In this document: one piece after another, positions 1 to 5,275 of the stretch
Layout of the letters: each line of letters opens with the position of its first letter
How positions within the stretch are numbered: the stretch's first letter is position 1
Source of the DNA: Deltaproteobacteria bacterium
Lineage (GTDB): Bacteria; Desulfobacterota; Desulfobacteria; Desulfobacterales; UBA11574
Length of the DNA stretch: 8,758 bases
Direction of reading: 5' to 3'
Assembly: GCA_019313025.1 (NCBI GenBank)
Contig: JAFDCA010000643.1
Coordinates: 1 to 8,758, forward strand
Notes under the pieces: generated by a model
The model's database searches: none
Told to the model about the DNA's origin: nothing
What the model saw: the letters and a program-made list of their open reading frames with translations, nothing else
Position numbers and translations under genes: made by a program

Positions 1-288
1 ACGATATTTTTTAAGGTGGTTCTACCGATTATGTTTTCTGCCTTTGTAGCAGGATTCATTTACACCTTCATGACAACCATGATGTCATTGAGCTCGGTGA
101 TCTTTTTAGTGACCCCGGGCTTTGATTTGGCGTCTGTGTATATTTATCTGACGGCCCAGCTCGGAGAACTGGGTCTGGCTTCGGCCACAACAATTAAAGT
201 GATCGCCATCGTTGCTGTTTCTATGGGTATACTTCAAATCATTGCCCGAAAAACCGGGCTCGATGTCAGCACGAAGCAAGGAGCATAA
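1..288 (+). CDS. ABC importer permease, C-terminal part (ferric iron/2-aminoethylphosphonate class), cut by window edge
   Basis: The reading frame is open from base 1 and ends with TAA at 286-288. Only the last 95 residues of a longer inner-membrane protein are present, so the apparent GTG at 16 is not the start. The fragment begins with FFKVVLP, followed by a long hydrophobic stretch, a SLSSVIFLVTPG motif, and a last hydrophobic segment near the end (ATTIKVIAIVAVSMGILQII). In FbpB/PhnU-PhnV-type permeases the FF-VVLP motif lies just after the cytoplasmic EAA loop that contacts the ATPase, and the S-VIFLV-PG motif is characteristic of the family. The ATPase gene follows four bases later, so the two are surely one operon. 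The substrate could be Fe(III), a polyamine or a phosphonate. The downstream transaminase makes an aminophosphonate-like substrate attractive, but this is inference. Confidence 0.85.
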   Translation, partial: TIFFKVVLPIMFSAFVAGFIYTFMTTMMSLSSVIFLVTPGFDLASVYIYLTAQLGELGLASATTIKVIAIVAVSMGILQIIARKTGLDVSTKQGA

Positions 289-292
289 TTAA

Positions 293-1384
293 ATGCAGGC
301 AACAAAAACACCCATGTTGGAATTAAGGGAGGTCTACAAAAGCTTTGGAGACGTGGAAGTACTTAAAGGGATTTCAGCCAGAATCGATAAGGGTGAATTG
401 TTGACCTTTGTTGGGCCGAGCGGGTGTGGCAAAACGACCTTGCTGAGAATTGTGGGCGGATTCACTACAGCGACGTCCGGGCAGGTGATTCTAGACGGAG
501 AAGACATCGGGAAGTTGCCGCCAAACATGCGTAATACCAAAATGGTCTTTCAAAGCTATGCGCTTTTTCCCCACATGAATGTAAGGAAAAATATCGGCTT
601 TGGGTTGAAATTGCAAAAATGGCCCAAAGAAAAAATTGATACACGTGTCGAAGAACTCCTCGCTCTCGTTCACATGGAGGGCCTGGGCGAACGAACCATT
701 GACCGGATCAGCGGCGGCCAGCAGCAGCGTGTGGCTTTAGCCAGAGCTTTGGCGCTGGAACCCAAGGTGCTACTTCTGGACGAACCGCTTTCCAATCTGG
801 ATGCCAACCTGCGGGTGGTCATGCGGGAAGAGATCAGGAATATTCAGGAGCGGATCGGAATTACCACCATATTTGTCACCCACGATCAGTATGAGGCCAT
901 GAGCATTTCAGACCGGCTACTGGTGCTCCACGACGGCGTAATCCAGCAGATCGGGTCCCCAATTGATATCTACGAGCGACCGGCCAACGAGTTTATCGCG
1001 GGATTTGTGGGATATGTCAATTTTCTCGAAGGGACCGTTGATGCCATAGACGAGGAGACGAATACGTCGCATGTCATCACCGAGTACGGCAAACTCGAAT
1101 TAGATCATGATCAAGAAGACATAAAAGCCGGAGATGAGGTTTTGCTGGTCATCCGGCCGGAGACTGTTTCACTTTCTCCATCACACGGAACCGAACGGCC
1201 GAATACGTTCCATGGCACGGTGGAAAGCCAAATGTATGCCGGCAACCTTGCCAAATATACCGTGAAATTCGGAGAAAAAGAGATGGTGGTTGATCATTAC
1301 AACCCCATGGGTTCCGAAAAGTTTAGGAAAAAGACCCATGTTAAAGTGACGGTTCCACGTGCGATCCATGTGTTGAAAAGATAG
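293..1384 (+). CDS. ABC importer ATP-binding subunit (PotA/FbpC/PhnT class)
   Basis: This is a 363-residue cytoplasmic ATPase that powers the importer whose permease ends just upstream. All nucleotide-binding motifs are intact: Walker A GPSGCGKTT (residues 41-49), Q-loop Gln87, signature SGGQQQR (140-146), Walker B VLLLDEP (159-165), D-loop SNLD and H-loop His197. The signature begins ISGGQ rather than LSGGQ, which is seen in other members of the family. Residues from about 240 onward form a C-terminal TOBE-like regulatory domain, giving the usual length for the PotA/FbpC/PhnT group. AAGGAG at 278-283 lies 9 bases before the ATG, which supports this start. The family covers Fe(III), spermidine/putrescine and 2-aminoethylphosphonate importers, and motifs alone do not separate them. 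The gene is followed by a hairpin and a long gap, so it probably ends its transcription unit. Confidence 0.95.
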   Translation: MQATKTPMLELREVYKSFGDVEVLKGISARIDKGELLTFVGPSGCGKTTLLRIVGGFTTATSGQVILDGEDIGKLPPNMRNTKMVFQSYALFPHMNVRKNIGFGLKLQKWPKEKIDTRVEELLALVHMEGLGERTIDRISGGQQQRVALARALALEPKVLLLDEPLSNLDANLRVVMREEIRNIQERIGITTIFVTHDQYEAMSISDRLLVLHDGVIQQIGSPIDIYERPANEFIAGFVGYVNFLEGTVDAIDEETNTSHVITEYGKLELDHDQEDIKAGDEVLLVIRPETVSLSPSHGTERPNTFHGTVESQMYAGNLAKYTVKFGEKEMVVDHYNPMGSEKFRKKTHVKVTVPRAIHVLKR

Positions 1385-1477
1385 GTCGTATCCGCAAGTT
1401 CATAAAAATATCTGTACACGGCATCGGCTTATCCTGCGAAATGCCCATCTGAAATACAACTATGTCTTTAGAAATAA

Positions 1478-1514
1478 ATGGTGCCTGCAGCCTGAACCAA
1501 CCTGCAGGCATCAT
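1478..1514 (+). terminator. strong hairpin after the importer operon, possible terminator without a clear U-tract
   Basis: ATGGTGCCTGCAG at 1478-1490 pairs with CTGCAGGCATCAT at 1502-1514. The stem is 13 bp with one G-U pair and an 11-base loop. It sits about 94 bases after the ATPase stop codon, a natural place for a transcription end or an mRNA-stabilising structure. The downstream bases (ATCTTCAAATCCCC) are not a proper U-run, so intrinsic termination is uncertain. The stem could instead protect the 3' end of the importer mRNA. Confidence 0.45.
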
Positions 1515-1652
1515 ATCTTCAAATCCCCATTTTAGATGGAATCTATTGACGGTCGATGAAGGGCAACATTTAAGATCGTTTTTTTAATAATAAGTCAAGA
1601 AGGGCTTCAACGTACAATGTTAAGAAGTCCACGGCAATTCACCCCCTCAAAT

Positions 1653-1687
1653 ACTATTCTATTTTTAACCGCTTAGAACTATTCTAA
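1653..1687. repeat. direct repeat ACTATTCTA with overlapping palindrome
   Basis: ACTATTCTA occurs at 1653-1661 and again at 1678-1686, start to start 25 bp. The second copy overlaps the TTAGAA-CTA-TTCTAA palindrome at 1673-1687. A 25-bp step is roughly two and a half helical turns. This could be a pair of regulator half-sites, but nothing identifies the regulator. Confidence 0.3.
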
Positions 1688-1712
1688 AACGGGCATTTTT
1701 TTCGATGACAGC

Positions 1713-1731
1713 AATCGCAGTAAAAGCGATT
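1713..1731. repeat. small inverted repeat AATCGC/GCGATT
   Basis: AATCGC (1713-1718) and GCGATT (1726-1731) form a 6-bp stem with a 7-base loop. No U-tract follows on either strand, so this is not a convincing terminator. It may be an operator or chance. Confidence 0.25.
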
Positions 1732-1835
1732 AAAAATTATAATACAATCTAAAAAGAAACGGTTTTTTAGATCAACTACTGAGTGGTGTCAAGTAGAATC
1801 TTAACCCAATTATTTTACTTTGAAAGATAACCATT

Positions 1836-1852
1836 TGTCATGAACGACATGA
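1836..1852. promoter_or_regulatory. palindromic candidate operator upstream of the citrate-synthase-like operon
   Basis: TCATG-AACGA-CATGA at 1838-1852 is a perfect 5+5+5 palindrome, and the overlapping TGTC-N6-GACA occupies 1836-1849. It lies about 12 bp upstream of the -35 hexamer of the promoter below, a position typical of activator sites. A related TGTCA-N5-TGACA palindrome occurs before the transaminase gene (4012-4026), which hints at a shared regulator. The spacing differs by one base between the two sites, so this is suggestive only. Confidence 0.35.
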
Positions 1853-1863
1853 TTATTATTATT

Positions 1864-1893
1864 TTGACTTATAATTAAAATAGCCACTATATT
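1864..1893 (+). promoter_or_regulatory. sigma-70-like promoter for the citrate-synthase-like gene pair
   Basis: TTGACT at 1864-1869 and TATATT at 1888-1893 match -35 and -10 consensus hexamers with an 18-bp spacer. The expected start of transcription is near base 1900, giving a leader of under 30 bases that still contains the AGGAGGA ribosome site at 1917-1923. The placement directly before the 1928 gene and the near-consensus hexamers make this the best promoter candidate in the window. Confidence 0.6.
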
Positions 1894-1927
1894 TATACGG
1901 ACATTAATTTTAAAACAGGAGGAAATC

Positions 1928-2824
1928 ATGGATAGGGAACCATTGATCCGCAGAAAAACAGCCATTTCCTATAAGACAGAAGAAAAAACCGTCATGCGTG
2001 GCTACGATTTAAGTGAATTGGCTGAAGCGGGCTATTCTTTTTACGATGCAATGTTTGTATTATTCCAAAACCGGATCCCCACCGAAAATGAGGAAAAAAT
2101 GCTCAAATACGAGATGGGGGTGTTTTTAGAGCATTCCATGTCGCCTTCGGCTGTTGGCGCCATCGGTGTAAGTGCCGGCCGGCCCAACCTTCCCGTTTGT
2201 GTGGCCGCCGCGGTTTCGACTTTCGGCGGTGTACACGGCCCCGGAGCCGCTCACGGGTATATGCTCAATAAATATCTGGAGCGAGCCAAAAAAGAGGGCA
2301 AAACCGTCGATGAAATGGCCAAGATCCTGGTCGATGAATATCTGGATGCCAAGCGTCCGGTCATGGGCATGGGCCAGCCTCAGCACATCGACAGTGACCC
2401 CAGAGCAGAACCGATTCACCTCAAGCAGGAAGAATTGGAACTGGAGGGGGTCTATCTCGAATTGCAGCGCGCCGTTGAAAAATATTTTCATGCCCGTCGC
2501 AAAAAGGAAGGCCGATCTTATGTGGGCGTCAATGTGGTTGGCTCAGGGAACACGGCCCTGATGGAAATCGGATTTTCGCCCAATGCGGGCTGGTGTATCG
2601 GCAGTGTGGTCCGGGGGTTCAGCTGTGCGGCGCACGCCCTTTTCAATATGAAGAAGGGCCGTGCCTGGGGAGCATCCAGGAATGAACCCATGGTGCAGAT
2701 GATCGATCTTTCCATGATCAAGTATATCGGACCTGAAGACCGGATCGTCCCCAAAAAGGAAGAGCAGCAGGAATATGCCAGGAAACAGAAGGAAGAAGGA
2801 GAATACAAGCAATGGGTTATCTAG
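1928..2824 (+). CDS. citrate synthase/citryl-CoA lyase-like protein, catalytically divergent (subunit A)
   Basis: This 298-residue protein shows the citrate synthase superfamily landmarks: RGYDLSELAEAGYSFYDAMFVLF near the N-terminus (given as residues 24-46), GGVHGPGAAHG (100-110), GMGQPQH..DPRA (147-160), VNVVGSGNTALMEIGF (201-216), VVRGFSCAAHAL (227-238) and a terminal KYIGPEDRIVP. The length and the GxGxPxH..DPRA form fit the short citryl-CoA lyase/ATP-citrate lyase C-terminal branch better than full-length citrate synthase. Against the E. coli enzyme (H264, H305, D362, R314, R387, R407'), my hand alignment gives His103, Arg159 and Arg229 kept. Gln150 replaces the second His, Val204 replaces the Asp and Leu261 replaces the inter-subunit Arg. 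It is therefore unlikely to be an ordinary citrate synthase. AGGAGGA at 1917-1923 fixes the ATG. It overlaps the next gene by 13 bases. Its reaction is unknown; a C-C lyase, Claisen condensing enzyme or partner subunit are possibilities. Confidence 0.85.
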   Translation: MDREPLIRRKTAISYKTEEKTVMRGYDLSELAEAGYSFYDAMFVLFQNRIPTENEEKMLKYEMGVFLEHSMSPSAVGAIGVSAGRPNLPVCVAAAVSTFGGVHGPGAAHGYMLNKYLERAKKEGKTVDEMAKILVDEYLDAKRPVMGMGQPQHIDSDPRAEPIHLKQEELELEGVYLELQRAVEKYFHARRKKEGRSYVGVNVVGSGNTALMEIGFSPNAGWCIGSVVRGFSCAAHALFNMKKGRAWGASRNEPMVQMIDLSMIKYIGPEDRIVPKKEEQQEYARKQKEEGEYKQWVI

Positions 2825-3891
2825 ATAAAGAAAAGACAGATGAGCTGAATAAAATAAAAAAAGAACGAAAGATTGGAAATCTGGACAGCCCTAAGAATCC
2901 CTTTGATTATTATGACAGGGAATACGGTACGGTACCGCGCGACACGGAAAGGGCGCCATTTCAGTGGGTGTCTGAAGTGGCTTACAAGAATGTCCACCGC
3001 ATCGTTGCCAGGGGCTATGACACCACAGAGCTGATGGAAGAAGGCTACGGTGTTATTGAAGTCCTTTTTGTGGATTATCAGGCGCGGATACCCACCGTTG
3101 AAGAGGGTCAGATGCTCAACTACGTCATGATTCTGGCACTGGAGGACGGCCTGTCCGCACCGGCCGCCATATCCAGGATCGTGGCCCGGTCCAAGACCTT
3201 TTTGACCCAGGCCTGCGGGGCATCCATCATGGCCTTTGGCCATGCCTATGGTGCCTATTCGGCCTTTGGCAATCGACTGGAAAGTTATTTGGATCGGGTC
3301 GATAGGGGGGAATTATCCCTTGAAGCGGCAGCCGAGCTGCTCGTCAAGGAGAATCGCCATGACGAGGCCCTGGGTGTTTCGGATTTGATGCTGAAAGACC
3401 CGGCAGCTAAGCGGATGATTGCAAGGGCGGAGAAGTTGGGAGTGGCCGGCAAATATATTGCGTTTACAAAGGAAGTTATCAAAGCAGCACATCATGTTTT
3501 TGAGGAACCGGTGGATTTGGATATGCTGGGTGCCACCGGGGCAACCATGATGGATCTGGGATTTACTCCCGAGGCCACCTGGGCCATTCTGGCGGTTACC
3601 CGGTCCTTTGCCGCCGGAGCCCATTACATCGAAGAGGTCGAAAGAGAAGAATCGAATCGACTGGGTCAGGAACTCACGCCGAAAGAGGCTTACGACGGGC
3701 CGGCAGATCGGCCGGTGCCGCCTTTGGAGGATCGGGAAAAAGTTGCCGAACCTGCTATTTGCAAAACTCCGCAAGAGTGGAAGGGGCGTTTCGAAGAAAT
3801 GAAAAAAGTGCGCGGCAGCGGCTTTAGCATCGTTGAAGAGATCGAAGACCCCAGTAAGAAGTCAGGGATCAAGAAAGTCGGCAAACTGTAA
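2812..3891 (+). CDS. citrate synthase/citryl-CoA lyase-like protein, catalytically divergent paralogue (subunit B)
   Basis: This 359-residue protein is a paralogue of the preceding one. The matching blocks are ARGYDTTELMEEGYGVIEVLF (66-86), AFGHAYGA (141-148), ALGVSDLMLKDPAAK (186-200), LDMLGATGATMMDLGF (236-251), VTRSFAAGAHYIEE (262-275) and TPKEAYDGPADRPVPP (289-304). His144 matches the first catalytic His and Arg264 a substrate Arg. The second His is Asp191, the Arg of DPRA is Ala198, the catalytic Asp is Leu239 and the inter-subunit Arg is Thr289, so it is even more degenerate than subunit A. It has a charged N-terminal extension of about 55 residues and a charged tail from about 305 to 359 that subunit A lacks. 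AAGGAG at 2796-2801 precedes the ATG, which lies inside the end of gene A in another frame, so the two are translationally coupled. A heteromeric complex with A is a reasonable inference. Confidence 0.85.
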   Translation: MGYLDKEKTDELNKIKKERKIGNLDSPKNPFDYYDREYGTVPRDTERAPFQWVSEVAYKNVHRIVARGYDTTELMEEGYGVIEVLFVDYQARIPTVEEGQMLNYVMILALEDGLSAPAAISRIVARSKTFLTQACGASIMAFGHAYGAYSAFGNRLESYLDRVDRGELSLEAAAELLVKENRHDEALGVSDLMLKDPAAKRMIARAEKLGVAGKYIAFTKEVIKAAHHVFEEPVDLDMLGATGATMMDLGFTPEATWAILAVTRSFAAGAHYIEEVEREESNRLGQELTPKEAYDGPADRPVPPLEDREKVAEPAICKTPQEWKGRFEEMKKVRGSGFSIVEEIEDPSKKSGIKKVGKL

Positions 3892-3997
3892 AAAGGTCTA
3901 CCGGTTGCCGGTTAAGCCCGTTAACCCGTTTATATAAAAACGATTGTAATCTTCTTTAGACCGGCTAACCGGCAACGGGCAAACGGGTCAACCTTTT
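3891..3997. repeat. imperfect long inverted repeat built from CCGGTT/CCCGTT units
   Basis: The gap between the citrate-synthase-like pair and the transaminase is bounded by AAAAGGT (3891-3897) and its complement ACCTTTT (3991-3997). Inside, TTGCCGGTTA (3905-3914) pairs perfectly with TAACCGGCAA (3966-3975). Other matches are GCCCGTT (3916-3922) with AACGGGC (3974-3980) and ACCCGTTT (3924-3931) with AAACGGGT (3981-3988). The units follow each other in the same order in both halves, so they cannot all pair at once; alternative hairpins compete. It could act as a terminator, attenuator or mRNA-processing site, or be a copy of a dispersed intergenic repeat. No U-tract beyond TTTT follows. Confidence 0.6.
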
Positions 3998-4011
3998 CGA
4001 TAGAGCGATGA

Positions 4012-4026
4012 TGTCATTAGGTGACA
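4012..4026. promoter_or_regulatory. TGTCA-N5-TGACA palindrome before the transaminase gene
   Basis: TGTCA (4012-4016) and TGACA (4022-4026) form a perfect 5+5+5 palindrome about 43 bases before the transaminase ATG. It resembles the TGTC-N6-GACA site at 1836-1849 before the upstream operon. A common regulator of both units is a possibility; no regulator gene is present in the window. Confidence 0.3.
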
Positions 4027-4063
4027 ATGATTTTAAATTCCTGAGATAATACAGGAGAAAAGA

Positions 4064-4081
4064 ATGCCATGGAAGTCGTAA
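4064..4081 (+). other. five-codon mini-ORF (MPWKS) overlapping the transaminase start
   Basis: AGGAG at 4053-4057 is followed by two ATGs. The one at 4064 is 6 bases away, the better spacing, but opens only MPWKS and then TAA at 4079-4081. The one at 4069 is 11 bases away and opens the transaminase. The mini-ORF could lower or modulate initiation at the real start, or be meaningless. The transaminase frame leaves no other nearby start. Confidence 0.25.
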
Positions 4082-5205
4082 AACCCGTCAAAAGAAATAT
4101 CCTGCTGAATCCCGGTCCGGCGACCACCACCGACACGGTTAAATATGCCCAGGTGGTTCCGGACATCTGTCCGCGCGAAGAAGAATTCGTTGCCATTATG
4201 GACGAAATCCGCCAAGAACTGGTCAAAGTCGTTCACGGTGATCCGCAAACGTATGCGGCGGTGCTTTTTACAGGCTCCGGGACCGTCATCCAGGATGTCC
4301 TTGTAAATTCGCTGGTTCCGGAAGGAAAAAAAATCTGTATCGTAAACAACGGGGCGTATTCCGCACGAATGGTCGATATTGCCGATTACTACAACATTCC
4401 GTGCGTCAACCTTGAATTTCCGACCACCGGTTTGCCGGATCTGGATGTCGTCAAAAAGACCCTGGAGGAGGACAAGGATATCGCGGTAGTCGCTACTGTT
4501 CATCATGAAACCGGCACCGGGGTTTTGAACCCGGTTCGGGAAATCGGCAAGATTGCCCATGATTACGGGTGTGTTTTTATCGTAGATACGATTTCAACCT
4601 ATGGCTTGATTCCGCTGAATATCGAAGATGAAAACATCGATTTCTGTATGTCTTCGGCCCAGAAAGGGCTCTGCGGTATGACGGGTGTTTCCTGGACGGT
4701 GGGTAAGATTGAAGAAATTGAAAAATCAATGGATTATCCAAAACGATCCTACTATTGCAATCTGTTCATGCAATACGATTTTTTTAAGCGCGTCGGAGAG
4801 ATGCATTTTACCCCGCCGGTTCAAACCGTTTATGCCCTGAGGCAGGCGATTCAGGAATATTGGGAAGAAGGAGAGCAGGCGCGATACCAGAGATTAACCC
4901 AATGCTGGGAAGCCATCCATAGAGGGCTGGAAGAGATCGGCCTGGATACGGTTATCGACAGAGAGATTCAGGGTCATCTGGTGGTAACGGTAAAAGCTCC
5001 CGAAGATGAAAAATTTGATTTCTTTAAACTCCATGATTACTGCTTTGAGCGCGGCTTTACAATCTATCCCGGAAAAATGTTCGGTCTGGAAACCTTTAGA
5101 TTGTGCAATTTAGGTCAGATCACTTATAAAGACATTGAAGACTTTTTTGTGGTAGCAAAGGAAGCGTTTCGGGAGATGGGGTATACGATTCCAATAAATG
5201 CCTAA
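4069..5205 (+). CDS. phnW: class V PLP aminotransferase, 2-aminoethylphosphonate:pyruvate transaminase-like
   Basis: This 378-residue protein is close to PhnW (about 367 residues), which moves the amino group of 2-aminoethylphosphonate to pyruvate, giving phosphonoacetaldehyde and alanine. PhnW hallmarks are in order: LLNPGPATT (12-20), TGSGT (68-72, PLP phosphate), NNGAYSARM (93-101), HHETGTGVLNP (145-155), VDTIS with Asp173 (PLP ring), SSAQKG with Lys199 (Schiff base), FTPPVQTVYAL (247-257), IYPGK (332-336) and FRLCNLG with Arg344, which corresponds to the substrate-carboxylate Arg. The block around Lys199 (AQKGLCGMTG) and the FTPPVQT motif differ from the usual ANKCIQGVPG and FTSPTHT, so a related substrate such as taurine or beta-alanine is possible. 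AGGAG at 4053-4057 precedes it. The acylating aldehyde dehydrogenase 70 bases downstream would take its aldehyde product. Confidence 0.85.
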   Translation: MEVVKPVKRNILLNPGPATTTDTVKYAQVVPDICPREEEFVAIMDEIRQELVKVVHGDPQTYAAVLFTGSGTVIQDVLVNSLVPEGKKICIVNNGAYSARMVDIADYYNIPCVNLEFPTTGLPDLDVVKKTLEEDKDIAVVATVHHETGTGVLNPVREIGKIAHDYGCVFIVDTISTYGLIPLNIEDENIDFCMSSAQKGLCGMTGVSWTVGKIEEIEKSMDYPKRSYYCNLFMQYDFFKRVGEMHFTPPVQTVYALRQAIQEYWEEGEQARYQRLTQCWEAIHRGLEEIGLDTVIDREIQGHLVVTVKAPEDEKFDFFKLHDYCFERGFTIYPGKMFGLETFRLCNLGQITYKDIEDFFVVAKEAFREMGYTIPINA

Positions 5206-5275
5206 AATGAGCTAAAAAGCCAAAAACTAAAGATCTTAATCATTTAACAAATAAATAGGAGGTAGAATAAAAATC

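Larger units (their letters stand above)
1582..1880. repeat. inverted pair of 17-mers flanking most of the intergenic region
   Basis: TTTTAATAATAAGTCAA at 1582-1598 and TTGACTTATAATTAAAA at 1864-1880 are reverse complements with one mismatch. The right copy overlaps the -35 element of the promoter before the 1928 gene, and the left copy therefore presents a TTGACTTAT sequence on the minus strand. The arms are AT-rich, so chance cannot be excluded. Confidence 0.35.
1385..1927. other. 543-bp gene-free intergenic region
   Basis: No convincing coding frame is present on either strand. The stretch is AT-rich, especially after about 1560. It contains a strong GC-rich hairpin at 1478-1514, an inverted pair of 17-mers (1582-1598 and 1864-1880), a direct repeat of ACTATTCTA (1653-1661 and 1678-1686), a small TTAGAA/TTCTAA palindrome (1673-1687), an AATCGC/GCGATT stem (1713-1718 with 1726-1731), a CTACT/AGTAG repeat (1776-1780 with 1792-1796), a TCATG/CATGA palindrome (1838-1852) and a sigma-70-like promoter. 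No tRNA, CRISPR array or known riboswitch core was recognised. It looks like the boundary between the importer operon and the metabolic operon, with room for regulator binding. Confidence 0.7.

Noticed and set aside
1573..1598. Terminator at the T-run near 1579-1585
   Set aside because: Only a run of T with no stable GC stem directly before it.
1783..1800. Possible sigma-54 site around TGGTGTCAAGTAGAAT
   Set aside because: The GG element has no GC at the -12 position with the right spacing.
2126..2491. Minus-strand open frame of 121 codons opposite the first citrate-synthase-like gene
   Set aside because: It lies wholly within a well-supported + strand gene, has no recognised motif and reads as an antisense shadow.
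1928..2824. Ordinary citrate or 2-methylcitrate synthase
   Set aside because: Too short at 298 residues and lacks the second catalytic His, the catalytic Asp and the inter-subunit Arg.
2821..3243. Minus-strand open frame of 140 codons opposite the second citrate-synthase-like gene
   Set aside because: Fully antisense to conserved blocks of the + strand gene; its sequence looks like reversed codons of that gene with no domain motif.
4021..4050. Promoter-like GTGACA, 18 bp, GATAAT before the transaminase
   Set aside because: Transcription would start near 4057, inside or after the AGGAG ribosome site, leaving the main start poorly served. Not listed as a promoter.
4033..4560. Minus-strand open frame of 175 codons opposite the transaminase
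   Set aside because: Covers the conserved N-terminal half of the PhnW-like gene and shows no protein family features.
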